NCBI RefSeq assembly: GCF_003815875.1
Contig: NZ_CP033924.1
Span: forward strand, 2,356,001 to 2,420,000
Reading direction: 5' to 3'
DNA: 64,000 nucleotides
Origin: Chryseobacterium lactis
GTDB lineage: Bacteria > Bacteroidota > Bacteroidia > Flavobacteriales > Weeksellaceae
Every line of letters starts with the position of its first letter. The stretch's first letter is position 1. Below are positions 15,404 to 24,309 of the stretch, piece after piece. The translations under genes and the position numbers were made by a program. The notes under the pieces were generated by a model that searched no databases, was not told where the DNA came from, and saw nothing but the letters and a program-made list of their open reading frames with translations.

Positions 15404-16435
15404 ATGGCTAAAAAGAAAATAATTTCAGAATCTTCGAATCCAAAAAAGAATCTTTCTGTAGGAGTAGTAGGGAGCGGAAGTTTTGCAACTGCTATTGTAA
15501 AAATGTTGGTTGAAAACTGTAAAGTGGTACACTGGTGTGTAAGAAGTGAGTTTGTAAAAGGGGCGATAGAGCTTCGCGGACATAATCCTACTTATCTTAC
15601 AGCAGCGCATTTTAACCTTAAGAGCTTAAAGCTTACTACTGATATCAATGAATTGGTCTCTGCCTGTGATGTCATTGTATTGGCAACACCTTCCATTTAT
15701 CTTTCCGACACGTTGGATAAAATGACCTGTGATTATTCAGAGAAGATCTTTGTTTCTGCAATTAAGGGAATTATTCCGAGAGTAAATGATGTGGTAGCAC
15801 ACTATCTTAGGGATGAATTTAAAATCGGTTTCAGAAATCAAGCTGTTATTGCCGGTCCTTGTCATGCTGAAGAAGTGGCAATGGAAAGACTTTCTTACCT
15901 AACCATTGCAACAGTAGAAGATGAGACGGCTGAAAAACTTGAAGGAGTTTTCAGTTCAGATTTTATTAAAGTCCATACCAGCAAGGATATTTTAGGAAAC
16001 GAATACAGTGCAATTCTTAAAAATATATTTGCAATCGGTGCGGGAATAGCCAGCGGATTAGGATATGGTGATAACTTCACTGCTGTGTTTGTATCCAATG
16101 CAATCCGTGAAATGGAAACTTTCCTGGAAGCTATTTATGAAGCACCAAGAGATGTGAATGAAAGTGCTTATTTGGGAGACCTATTGGTAACGGCTTATTC
16201 CCTGTTCTCAAGAAACAGAAACTTAGGGAACCTTATCGGAAAAGGATATACCGTAAAATCTGCTATCCAATCTATGAATATGGTGGCTGAAGGTTATTAT
16301 GCTGCAGATTCTATTTATAAAACAGCAAAGCAGAAAAATCTTAAATTGCCAATCATTGAAACGGTATATGCGATTCTATATGAGGGTAAAAATGCAGAAA
16401 AACAATTTAGAAAGCTAACGGCAAAACTGAATTAA
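15404..16435 (+). CDS. gpsA: Glycerol-3-phosphate dehydrogenase [NAD(P)+]
   Basis: 343 residues. A short basic N-terminal tail (AKKKIISESSNPKKN) precedes the Rossmann motif VGVVGSGSFATAI. The family landmarks VLATPSIYL, SAIKGIIP, AVIAGPCHAEEV, KDILGNEYSAILKNIFAIGAGIASGLGYGDN (with the catalytic Lys in A-I-L-K-N) and the SRNRNLG segment are all present. The enzyme makes sn-glycerol-3-phosphate from dihydroxyacetone phosphate for phospholipid synthesis. Monocistronic, with a terminator after it. Confidence 0.97.
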   Translation: MAKKKIISESSNPKKNLSVGVVGSGSFATAIVKMLVENCKVVHWCVRSEFVKGAIELRGHNPTYLTAAHFNLKSLKLTTDINELVSACDVIVLATPSIYLSDTLDKMTCDYSEKIFVSAIKGIIPRVNDVVAHYLRDEFKIGFRNQAVIAGPCHAEEVAMERLSYLTIATVEDETAEKLEGVFSSDFIKVHTSKDILGNEYSAILKNIFAIGAGIASGLGYGDNFTAVFVSNAIREMETFLEAIYEAPRDVNESAYLGDLLVTAYSLFSRNRNLGNLIGKGYTVKSAIQSMNMVAEGYYAADSIYKTAKQKNLKLPIIETVYAILYEGKNAEKQFRKLTAKLN

Positions 16436-16437
16436 AA

Positions 16438-16470
16438 AAAACAAGGTTTTCAAAAAGAAAACCCTGTTTA
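16438..16470 (+). terminator. Terminator of gpsA
   Basis: AACAAGGTTTTC and GAAAACCCTGTT pair with one mismatch around AAAAA, directly after gpsA. The T run is weak, and a second hairpin at 16484 probably helps. Confidence 0.6.
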
Positions 16471-16483
16471 AAATAAATATTTC

Positions 16484-16515
16484 AAAACTTAAGCAGCATA
16501 TGCTTAAGTTTTTTT
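16484..16515. terminator. Bidirectional terminator between gpsA and the secreted-protein operon
   Basis: AAACTTAAGCA and TGCTTAAGTTT form a perfect 11-bp stem, with T residues on the plus strand. It overlaps the stop codon of the minus-strand gene and can serve both convergent transcripts. Confidence 0.85.
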
Positions 16516-17290
16516 ATTGACTCATTTTTGTGATCACGAGCGCTAATGAAGATCTTACGTTCAGGTTACTGGCCGTAAATCCGTTGCCTCCATCAAACTC
16601 AAATTTTTGACGGATCGTCGTGGGAGCCGTTAATTTTAGAAAATAACTTCCCTGAAAAAAAGTAAATGAACTTGATAACTGACACATTCTGTTGGTCTCC
16701 GTAATCGTTGTACTGGTTGCAGCATTGATCAGGTAAGACCGTGTACAGGTAAAATTTTGAGAAAGATACTGTGTATTAGCTGTTCCATTGTTGTTATTGG
16801 CATTACTTGAATCCACCGAATAACGCAGGATATAAGTTCCTGCAGGCAAAGTAATCGTAGAAGTGTCACTTCCTAATGAAGCACCGGTAATCTTATTGGC
16901 AGCTACGGTAAAGTTGGTCAATGTATTATCAGTACTACCCGTAGGAATCAGAACTCCTGAGTTGATAATCAGTGACATATTCTGAGGCTCAGAGCCGGAA
17001 AGAATGGCGCGTTGCCATTGATCCCTGATCCATACATAATAACCTTTAGGGAAAGTAGAAACTCCTCCTTTATTATAAATCATCAGACCATCTACAGGAT
17101 TGGCAACAGGTACTGTCGTGCTGTTCAATACCGTAAGATCATACTGCGGGAAAAGAACTCCTTTATTCGAAGAGTTGATGTCAAGAACACTGCTTGCGTT
17201 GGGAGAGTTTGTATTAATGCCAACTTGCGCACGAACGGAAGTGCCAAACAAGATCATGGTCATACAAACTATATACATATATGTTTTCAT
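16514..17290 (-). CDS. Secreted protein of a three-gene paralogous set (third gene)
   Basis: 258 residues from ATG 17290, chosen because the signal peptide MKTYMYIVCMTMILFGTSVRA starts there and an upstream start would overlap the preceding gene. After the cleavage site comes QVGINTNSPNASSVLDI and then NKGVLFPQ (42-48), a motif common in secreted Bacteroidota proteins, then GLMIYNKGG and a predicted beta-rich C-terminal domain with Thr/Ser/Asn-rich strands. No T9SS sorting domain is visible. It is last of three co-directional genes separated by 10-nt gaps. Function is unknown; a fibre-like or adhesin-like surface protein is my inference. Confidence 0.8.
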   Translation of the reverse strand: MKTYMYIVCMTMILFGTSVRAQVGINTNSPNASSVLDINSSNKGVLFPQYDLTVLNSTTVPVANPVDGLMIYNKGGVSTFPKGYYVWIRDQWQRAILSGSEPQNMSLIINSGVLIPTGSTDNTLTNFTVAANKITGASLGSDTSTITLPAGTYILRYSVDSSNANNNNGTANTQYLSQNFTCTRSYLINAATSTTITETNRMCQLSSSFTFFQGSYFLKLTAPTTIRQKFEFDGGNGFTASNLNVRSSLALVITKMSQ

Positions 17291-17300
17291 TGTAAACGAA

Positions 17301-18122
17301 TTATTGGTTAAGGGCTGATCTTTGAATATCCACTTTTGTATTGGTGATAATAATTTCTCCGTTATTGGGAGCTGTACCTCCTGATCCCAGTTGATAGGTG
17401 CCTCCTGCATCATGAGCTAGGGCGGGAACTAATGTAATAGGTGTTGCAGAAGTGGTCACAAAAGAAAAACTCATATTTAAAGTATGTGTTTTATTACTGG
17501 CTATCGATTGTGCATTGATACTGATCGTTTTTCCATACTGTGTTCCGGTTACAGGATCTACCAGTTTTACCAGATATTGATGCAGCTGAACAGCGGTACC
17601 TCCGATTCCACCGGTTGTGCTTTCAAGAGCTGTTCTTATATTGAGACACATATTAACAAGATAGCCGCTGTTTCCCGGAAGGGTAATGCCTCCTGAAGCA
17701 GCATTATAAGTAGCTCCGATATCATTAGATACCACTGTAAAAGAGGCATCGGTGAAATTTTTAAATGTACCGTTGGCGGAATTCCCCAGTATCGTATAAT
17801 CTGTCGTGCGCTGAAGCATCATATAACTTACCAGATTGTAACCATCAGCAAGCTGGGTCCATCTGTTATTTTTCCACAAATAGAGACCAGGACTGATTGA
17901 GTTTCCTTTATTATAAACAATAAGCCCTTGTGCAGGATTATTAACGGGGGTGGTATTGTTTAGAATATCTACAATATCCACTCTTGGAAGAAGAACACCT
18001 TTATTGGTAGATTCTGATACATCAAGAACAGCAGAGCTGTTAATTGTTGTTTTTCCAATTCCTACTTGCGCACATACTATCTGTGCCACAATCAGTAATA
18101 GGAGTATATAACTTTTTTTCAT
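17301..18122 (-). CDS. Secreted protein of a three-gene paralogous set (second gene)
   Basis: 273 residues from ATG 18122, where the signal peptide MKKSYILLLLIVAQIVCA begins. Mature part: QVGIGKTTINSSAVLDV, then NKGVLLPRVDI (40-50), NPAQGLIVYNKG and LYLWKNNRWTQL, followed by a beta-rich C-terminal domain. The N-terminal layout matches the genes on both sides. Spacing of 10 nt to each neighbour indicates one operon. Function is unknown. Confidence 0.8.
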   Translation of the reverse strand: MKKSYILLLLIVAQIVCAQVGIGKTTINSSAVLDVSESTNKGVLLPRVDIVDILNNTTPVNNPAQGLIVYNKGNSISPGLYLWKNNRWTQLADGYNLVSYMMLQRTTDYTILGNSANGTFKNFTDASFTVVSNDIGATYNAASGGITLPGNSGYLVNMCLNIRTALESTTGGIGGTAVQLHQYLVKLVDPVTGTQYGKTISINAQSIASNKTHTLNMSFSFVTTSATPITLVPALAHDAGGTYQLGSGGTAPNNGEIIITNTKVDIQRSALNQ

Positions 18123-18132
18123 GTCGTTTGTT

Positions 18133-19239
18133 TTACAGTTGAGATATTTTAATATACGATCCGGTAGGAATGACATTCACCAGATCATAAAAGGTGCTGT
18201 TCTGCATTCTTCCTAATCTTAGTCTTAATCCACCGATAATATTGGCATTGGCATTAGCCGGTACTGTGTAATAGTAAGACCAGGTAGCCAGGTGATTTGT
18301 ATTGACTTTAGATACAATAGGTACCTCTTTTCTGGTATTGGCTCCACCGGTGAATGTATTGGTAGAGTTATTATAAGTATCGTTGGTAAAATCAATAAAG
18401 TATCCCATCAGATAATAAGTACTGCCTGAAAGAGGAGCCGTTCCGCCTTGTCCGGCCGGGCTTTCCTGAGGAGAGTTTAAATTAAGATTAACCTCTACAA
18501 GATAGTTTCCTTGCGGAAGAACCAGAGAGTACCCGCCAAAAGCCGTATTTTGAACCACCTTAAAGCCATTGATGTTTGATACCCCGGAAATAGCAGGTGG
18601 ATTCACTACCAATAAGGCATTAGTACCTGCAACAGCATTGTCTAGGGCTGATAATGATCCTGTGAAATCCAGGTAAGCTACTTTAGGCGTATTTTCAGCA
18701 TCGATGGTACTCTGCCACTGATTTGTTGTACTGTTGAAAAAATGCAACGCTTTATTATTGGTGTTGCTTCCGCCGTTATAGCCTATAAGGCCATTGGCAG
18801 GTGAAGCTACCGGAGAGGTGGTACTGCTAAGATTAGCAATATTCAGATTGGGAAATAATACGCCTTTATTTCCTCCCGATACCACTACTGTAGGAGCCGC
18901 TGTATAGCCACTTCCTCCATTGTTGATGGTTATACCGGTTACAACACCGTTGGTGAGCGTAGCGGTTGCCCGTGCTTTTGTACCACCACTGATTACTGAT
19001 CCGCCTCCATAAAAGCTGATTGTGGGAACTGAGGAATATCCGCTTCCTCCATTGCTTATGGTAATTCCGGTTACCGCGCCTCCCGATACGGTGGCGGTAG
19101 CAGCTGCTGGAACTCCATTGAAATTTTCGATATGCAGAATTGCACTGGGGTCCGGTTTGGACGTGTTGATTCCTACACTTCCGCTTTGGGCTAATGCCGC
19201 TGTAGCGAAAAATGTACATACGAAGGTAACAATTTTCAT
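18133..19239 (-). CDS. Secreted protein of a three-gene paralogous set, with an inserted repeat pair (first gene)
   Basis: 368 residues. A signal peptide (1-17) is followed by SVGINTSKPDPSAILHIENFNG. Two tandem repeats of about 35 residues (about 46-80 and 89-123) follow, each with the core VTGITI-N-GGSGY and a P-T ending. Only then does NKGVLFPNLNI (124-134) appear, which directly follows the VLDI segment in the two downstream paralogues. The repeats are thus a precise insertion. Similar glycine-rich repeats occur in phage tail fibres and beta-helical adhesins. The rest is a beta-rich domain ending SYIKISQL. First gene of the operon. Confidence 0.82.
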   Translation of the reverse strand: MKIVTFVCTFFATAALAQSGSVGINTSKPDPSAILHIENFNGVPAAATATVSGGAVTGITISNGGSGYSSVPTISFYGGGSVISGGTKARATATLTNGVVTGITINNGGSGYTAAPTVVVSGGNKGVLFPNLNIANLSSTTSPVASPANGLIGYNGGSNTNNKALHFFNSTTNQWQSTIDAENTPKVAYLDFTGSLSALDNAVAGTNALLVVNPPAISGVSNINGFKVVQNTAFGGYSLVLPQGNYLVEVNLNLNSPQESPAGQGGTAPLSGSTYYLMGYFIDFTNDTYNNSTNTFTGGANTRKEVPIVSKVNTNHLATWSYYYTVPANANANIIGGLRLRLGRMQNSTFYDLVNVIPTGSYIKISQL

Positions 19240-19762
19240 CTTTTAGTCTATTTACGAAATAATTTTAATTAATTACACTGAAATATGGTATTAATTTAAA
19301 TGAAAGATACGTATAAAATATTATTGTTTAATGGTTTTAATATCGATTTTTGTCTATTAAATTGCATATTTATCAATTTAAAGTGAATTTAAGTTCATAT
19401 TATATAATGTTTTCTCACCTTTTGTTGATAAAATTTATTGACGTAAAACATTATGGTTAAGCTATTCTATATCATGAACTTAAATAAACTTAAGTTTTTA
19501 TAACTTTTTTGTGGTGGCTACACCGGATAATTACTTCCTTTTTAGTGAATTATTAAAGTGATAAAATGTGGTACATTTTTTCAAAATTCCCAGTCAGTAA
19601 TTGGTATTATTAATCATTTCAATGAAACTTTATTGAAACTTTCCATGATATCCTGTTGTGTAATCAAGAAGTATTTTAACTCCAAAAATTAACGTGTTAA
19701 AATCGTTAAACGCGTTCTTCTTTTTAAAACTTTTCACGAAATTTGAAGTAAAATTTAAAATT
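19240..19762. other. Long AT-rich divergent intergenic region
   Basis: About 520 nt between the divergent secreted-protein operon and mqo with no convincing ORF. A 12-bp inverted pair, ATTTAAGTTCAT (19387-19398) and ATGAACTTAAAT (19474-19485), could be a regulatory or hairpin element. TAtcTTTC on the minus strand near 19300 may be the -7 box of the operon. Confidence 0.4.
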
Positions 19763-21268
19763 ATGTCACAATCGCTTACAAGCAGAACACCGAAACCTAA
19801 ATATGACGTTGTACTGATAGGCGGCGGAATCATGAGCGCCACTTTAGCAACGCTGCTTCATGAATTTGATCCAAATCTTGAAATTGCCATCTTTGAAAGA
19901 CTAGGAAGGTTTGCCAAAGAAAGCACAGCAGCATGGAACAACGCCGGTACAGGCCATTCGGCTTTTTGTGAGCTAAACTATACCCCTGAAAAACCAGACG
20001 GAACGATTGATATTTCTAAGGCAGAAAGTATCGCAGAACAGTTTGAAATTTCAAAACAGTTCTGGTCTTATTTGTTGACTAAAGGATATATCCATGAACC
20101 TAAAGACTTTATCAACTCATGCGCGCACATGAGTCTTGTATTTGGTGAAAAAGATGCCGAATACCTTAAAAAACGTCATGATAAAATGGTTGAATCCGTA
20201 TTGTTCTCCGGAATGGAATTCTCCACGGACCATGACAAGCTAAGAGAATGGATTCCTTTGGTGATGAGCAAAAGAAACCAATCTGAAATTATGGCGGCGA
20301 CCAAAATGGATATGGGAACTGATGTTAATTTTGGAACATTAACCAGAAAAATGGGAAGACATTTACTGGAAGATTCCAATGTAGAAGTTTTCTTGTATCA
20401 CGAAGTGAAAGATGTGGACCCAAGAGAAGACGGGAAGTGGGAAATGAAGGTAAAAGACAGAATTCATAACCACAAACAGGAAGTTGTTGCCGACTTTGTA
20501 TTCATCGGTGCCGGTGGATACGCTCTTCCGTTATTGGATAGTTCAGATATCAAAGAGAGTGAAGGATATGGAGGTTTCCCTGTTTCCGGGCAATGGTTGG
20601 TGACTCACAATCAGGAATTGGTAGAAAAGCACCAGGCAAAAGTATACACACAGGCAACAGTAGATGCTCCGCCAATGTCTGTTCCTCACCTTGATCTTAG
20701 AATTATTGATGGCCAAAAAGCCCTTCTTTTTGGGCCTTTCGCAGGATTTTCAACAAAATTCCTGAAAGAAGGAAGTTACCTCGATTTGCCTGAAAGTGTA
20801 AATACGAAAAACTTAAGATCACTTTTCGGAGCATGGTGGCATAATCTTCCTCTTACAAAATACCTTATTCAGCAGGTGGCAATGACAAAGTCTCAGAGAA
20901 TGCAGCATTTGAGAGAATTTGTTAAAGATGCAAAAGAAGAAGACTGGGAATTGAAGGTAGCCGGACAAAGAGTTCAAATCATTAAAAAAGATGAGAAAGA
21001 AGGGGGTAAACTGGAATTCGGAACTGAAGTTGTGGTGAATAAAAATGGAACGATTGCTTCCTTATTAGGGGCTTCTCCGGGGGCATCCACAGCAGTATAT
21101 GCCATGTTGAATGTTCTTGAAAAATGTTTCCCTGAAAAACTGGAAGGAGAGTGGAAGAGTAAATTGCTTGAAATGGTTCCTTCTTATGGGAAAAAACTGG
21201 CAGAACACCCTGAACTCACCGAAGAAGTAAGAAATTACACAAAAGAAAAGCTGGAATTAGAATATTAA
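19763..21268 (+). CDS. mqo: Malate:quinone oxidoreductase
   Basis: 501 residues from ATG 19763; an upstream TTG would add an unlikely 23-residue tail. FAD-binding VVLIGGGIMSATLATLL, then FERLGRFAKESTAAWNNAGTGHSAFCELNYTP, the strongly conserved Mqo block, FIGAGGYALPLL, GFPVSGQWL and the C-terminal GASPGASTAVYAMLNVLEKCFP. The enzyme is a peripheral membrane flavoprotein that oxidises malate to oxaloacetate and passes electrons to quinone in the TCA cycle. Monocistronic. Confidence 0.98.
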   Translation: MSQSLTSRTPKPKYDVVLIGGGIMSATLATLLHEFDPNLEIAIFERLGRFAKESTAAWNNAGTGHSAFCELNYTPEKPDGTIDISKAESIAEQFEISKQFWSYLLTKGYIHEPKDFINSCAHMSLVFGEKDAEYLKKRHDKMVESVLFSGMEFSTDHDKLREWIPLVMSKRNQSEIMAATKMDMGTDVNFGTLTRKMGRHLLEDSNVEVFLYHEVKDVDPREDGKWEMKVKDRIHNHKQEVVADFVFIGAGGYALPLLDSSDIKESEGYGGFPVSGQWLVTHNQELVEKHQAKVYTQATVDAPPMSVPHLDLRIIDGQKALLFGPFAGFSTKFLKEGSYLDLPESVNTKNLRSLFGAWWHNLPLTKYLIQQVAMTKSQRMQHLREFVKDAKEEDWELKVAGQRVQIIKKDEKEGGKLEFGTEVVVNKNGTIASLLGASPGASTAVYAMLNVLEKCFPEKLEGEWKSKLLEMVPSYGKKLAEHPELTEEVRNYTKEKLELEY

Positions 21269-21275
21269 TATCAGT

Positions 21276-21336
21276 AATGAGCAATGGGTAATAAGCACTA
21301 TACCATGCATTATTCATTGCTCATCACTTATTACTT
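21276..21336. repeat. Intergenic inverted repeat of the TCATTGCTCATCA type
   Basis: After mqo, ATGAGCAATG and CATTGCTCAT face each other inside a longer imperfect inverted repeat rich in ATTAC/GTAAT. A related string (TTCATTGCTTATCACTCATCATT) occurs at 26293-26315 between the SDR and GH63 genes. This looks like a small dispersed intergenic sequence that can form a hairpin. Confidence 0.5.
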
Positions 21337-21345
21337 ATAAAAAAG

Positions 21346-21747
21346 GTGGAAGAAATAATTATAAAACCGGTTATTGCAAAAGAGCTTCTGGAATCTCTTC
21401 AGACCAAAGTGGAAGAAGAGAAGCAGGTTATTGTTCATTGTTGTTTTCCGGCATCACCATTTTTGGGAAACCTGATCAGGATCTGGCATTCAACTTATCT
21501 TTTCGACAATCAGTCTGAGCATAGAAGCAAGTTGATTCACGCAGAAAATATTTCAATTTCTCCTTATTGGACGCCTGTGCCTTTTATGCAGGATTTTTGG
21601 TTTACCCTTATATTTTCAGGCCTTCCCAAGGACTGTAAAAGTTTTGACTTAAAAGAAGTGATTCCTGAAGAAGGAGGGTTCTTTGTAGAGTCAATTAAAA
21701 GAAATTCTACAGACGTTTATCGTGTAAAAATATCCGAATCCTATTAA
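21346..21747 (+). CDS. Conserved hypothetical small protein
   Basis: 133 residues from a GTG start. I do not recognise the family. It is soluble, without signal peptide; mixed alpha/beta with VIVHCCFPASPFLGNLIRIWHSTYL near the N-terminus and aromatic-rich ISPYWTPVPFMQDFWFTLIF in the middle. It ends 1 nt before the adenylyltransferase gene, so the two are probably co-translated. Confidence 0.7.
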   Translation: MEEIIIKPVIAKELLESLQTKVEEEKQVIVHCCFPASPFLGNLIRIWHSTYLFDNQSEHRSKLIHAENISISPYWTPVPFMQDFWFTLIFSGLPKDCKSFDLKEVIPEEGGFFVESIKRNSTDVYRVKISESY

Positions 21748-21748
21748 A

Positions 21749-22615
21749 ATGAAAATAAGGGAAGAAAAGCTTGATCAGATTATTCAGTGGGCAGAAAATA
21801 ACCCGGATGTTCGTGTTGTACTCCTCACCAGTTCTCTGGTGAATCCCTATGCCCCGGTCGATGACTTTAGCGATCTTGATGTAGAGTTGGTTTTTGAAAA
21901 CAGAAAACCTTATGAAGAAGACAATGAATGGATCAGACTTTTTGGAGAACCCATTTCCATGATTGAAGAAGATGATCATGTTTTTGAAGGAAAGCATGCA
22001 ATGAAAATGGTTCTATATAAAGATCATGTAAAAGTTGATTTTAAACTATATCAGCTTTCAGAGTTCATTCCTGAGATCAAAGAAGAGATACTTCCGGACG
22101 ATTGGGATGTAGGTTATAGAGTGTTGATTGACAAAGATGATCTTACCAAAGAAATGAAAGCTCCGGGCTATAAATCGATTATGATTCAAAAGCCTACGGA
22201 GAAGAAATTTGAACAATTATTAAATGATTTTTGGTGGGATACAACGTATGTGGCGAAATGTCTAAAACGTGGAGATATTTTCTACGCCAAATTTATGTCT
22301 GAAAATATACTTCGTACAGATTATCTGGTTCCTTTGATCGAATGGTATATTGCAGGCTCTCATGACTGGAGTAATATAACGACCAATAAGCACGGCCGGC
22401 TTTTTAAAAAATATGTATCCCCGGAATTGTGGACTAAAATTGAAGCTACTTTCTCAGGAAGTGATATTGATGAAAATTGGACAGCTTTATTCGCCTTTGC
22501 AGATCTGGTTCATGAATTGGGCTCTTCGTTAGCAGAACAGCTTAAGTTCACCTATCCTGTAAAGCTTGAAAATGATGTCCGTAATTATCTTATTGAAGTA
22601 CAATTGTTACCTTAA
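21749..22615 (+). CDS. Aminoglycoside 6-adenylyltransferase-like protein (AadS/ANT(6) family)
   Basis: 288 residues, the usual ANT(6) length. The nucleotidyltransferase motif is LLTSSLVNPYAPVDDFSDLDVELVF with metal-binding D42 and D44. The C-terminal helical domain has WWDTTYVAKCLKRGD, LRTDYLVPLIEWYI and VRNYLIEVQLLP, as in AadS. Family members transfer AMP to the 6-hydroxyl of streptomycin. The genomic setting shows no mobile element, so it looks intrinsic; actual drug resistance is not proven by sequence. Confidence 0.88.
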   Translation: MKIREEKLDQIIQWAENNPDVRVVLLTSSLVNPYAPVDDFSDLDVELVFENRKPYEEDNEWIRLFGEPISMIEEDDHVFEGKHAMKMVLYKDHVKVDFKLYQLSEFIPEIKEEILPDDWDVGYRVLIDKDDLTKEMKAPGYKSIMIQKPTEKKFEQLLNDFWWDTTYVAKCLKRGDIFYAKFMSENILRTDYLVPLIEWYIAGSHDWSNITTNKHGRLFKKYVSPELWTKIEATFSGSDIDENWTALFAFADLVHELGSSLAEQLKFTYPVKLENDVRNYLIEVQLLP

Positions 22616-22617
22616 TT

Positions 22618-24207
22618 TCAGGCAAATTCATTCTGTTTGATCAGATTTTCAATACAATATTCTGTAATGGCAGTGATCGTCACAAAAGGATTAACCCCAA
22701 TTGTTCCGGGAATTAATGAGCCATCCAGGACGTACAAATTGTCATGACCATTTAATTTTCCATATTCATTGGTGGCTTCTCCAAGTACACAACCACCAAG
22801 TGGATGATAGCAAATATCAGCACCAAAACCATTATTGAAAAGGAGATGACTTCTTGTTCCGCCATTTGCTTGATTCATTTTTCTGATAAAGTATTTGGCA
22901 TTTTCTCTCATTGCAGCAGTATTACTTTTATCCCAGTTTAGTTGAAGCGATTGATTGATTTTATTATAAGTCACTTCTCCTTTTTTGTCAACTCTGTTAA
23001 TCAATAGGTAGAGAGCGGTTGCAACATCCATTCCCATTGGTAGTGGAGCAATTTCTGTGAAAAAAGGATGCTCTTTATTGTCCCAGTTATCGATTCCGCC
23101 CACGGGGATTGTAGATTGTTTTGATCCTGTACCACCTGAGAGAGGCTTAACCCAGTTCCTTCCGGTCATAAAATTTCCATTGTTGCCCCAGCTTTTTCCA
23201 ATTTTTTCGTTCAGAGGTAAACCATTTAAAGCATTTGATTTCAGGAGAAGTTGTAAAGTCCCCATTGTACCTGCCGAAAGGATCAGCTGATCACATTGGA
23301 AAGTTTTATCAGCAAGAATGTTCCCTGATGTATCAATGTGTTGTGTATTTAATGTATAACTTTTGTCTTCATTTAATTGAATATCTTCTACCCGATGAAG
23401 GTCAAGGATTTCGAGATTTCCTGTTTCCAGTGCTTTTTTGAGGTAGGTCTTGTCTAAACTGTTTTTCCCGTGATTATTTCCATAAATAACTTCTGTATTA
23501 AGGGCTGACCGTGGTACTTCATTCCGGAATTCTTTTTCCATATACTTGAAGTCATAGACATTGGGTACCCTGATCGTTTTAAAACCGGCTTGATGAGCTT
23601 CCTGTTCACCAACTCTCGTAAATTTATAATAAGGACAGTCCTTTAAAAACTCTTCATCAATAACGTTCACTTTAAGGTCTTTCTGTACTAAAGGGAAATA
23701 ATGATTGTAAAACTTTTCGGCATCAAGATTGGGGAAAACTTCCTTGAAATAGCTTTCTTTAGGGGTGACAGCCATTCCGCCGTTTACAAGCGAACCACCA
23801 CCTACACCTCTTCCTACCCATATATTGATATTTTCAAATTCAAGGCGGTCAAGAATTCCGGTGAAAGGTGTTAAAGAAAAAATATTCATAAAAGGAGCTA
23901 TGCTTTTCTTTTTCAACCAGGCAGAACTTTTCCCAGGCTTTAAAAGATTCGAATAAGGAATTCCTGATTTCTCCCAATTAAGACCCATTTCAAGTAACAG
24001 TACTTTTTTCCCGGATTCACATAAGCGTAATGCAGACACCGCTCCACCATACCCACTGCCAATTATGATAATAGGAGCCTTTATAGTTTTTCCCTGATTA
24101 CCTCTGACAGGTTGTGCCGCCTGAAATAGCTGAGAATAAAGAAAATAAAAACCGGATACGGCTAATGCACTTGTCTTAATGAATTTTTTTCTATCCATAG
24201 ACTTCAT
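22618..24207 (-). CDS. Cholesterol-oxidase-like GMC flavoprotein, exported
   Basis: 529 residues. The N-terminus MDRKKFIKTSALAVSGFYF is a signal or anchor. FAD binding IIIGSGYGGAVSALRL (48-63) and GRGVGGGSLVNGGMAVTP follow. The active-site residues of Streptomyces-type cholesterol oxidase are all in place: Glu385 in FFTEIAP, His468 in CYHPLGGC and Asn506 in GVNPFVTIT. It probably oxidises a 3-beta-hydroxysterol or another bulky secondary alcohol using FAD and O2, outside the cytoplasm. A start 9 nt downstream (MDRKK) is also possible. Monocistronic, facing the adenylyltransferase gene. Confidence 0.88.
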   Translation of the reverse strand: MKSMDRKKFIKTSALAVSGFYFLYSQLFQAAQPVRGNQGKTIKAPIIIIGSGYGGAVSALRLCESGKKVLLLEMGLNWEKSGIPYSNLLKPGKSSAWLKKKSIAPFMNIFSLTPFTGILDRLEFENINIWVGRGVGGGSLVNGGMAVTPKESYFKEVFPNLDAEKFYNHYFPLVQKDLKVNVIDEEFLKDCPYYKFTRVGEQEAHQAGFKTIRVPNVYDFKYMEKEFRNEVPRSALNTEVIYGNNHGKNSLDKTYLKKALETGNLEILDLHRVEDIQLNEDKSYTLNTQHIDTSGNILADKTFQCDQLILSAGTMGTLQLLLKSNALNGLPLNEKIGKSWGNNGNFMTGRNWVKPLSGGTGSKQSTIPVGGIDNWDNKEHPFFTEIAPLPMGMDVATALYLLINRVDKKGEVTYNKINQSLQLNWDKSNTAAMRENAKYFIRKMNQANGGTRSHLLFNNGFGADICYHPLGGCVLGEATNEYGKLNGHDNLYVLDGSLIPGTIGVNPFVTITAITEYCIENLIKQNEFA

Positions 24208-24309
24208 TTTTCAAAAAGTATGCTAAGCAAGAAGATTATACTTTTTTAGTACAATTTTAACTTTTGATCCGCTGAAAAATTCATAATTTTACTTATAATT
24301 TTAAGATTC

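Noticed and set aside
18880..19110. Possible CRISPR-like direct repeats
   Set aside because: The repeats encode two in-frame GGSGY protein repeats and have no uniform short repeat-spacer pattern.
18866..19219. 117-residue frame in the repeat part of the first secreted-protein gene
   Set aside because: It is an alternative frame of a repetitive coding region and has no start context.
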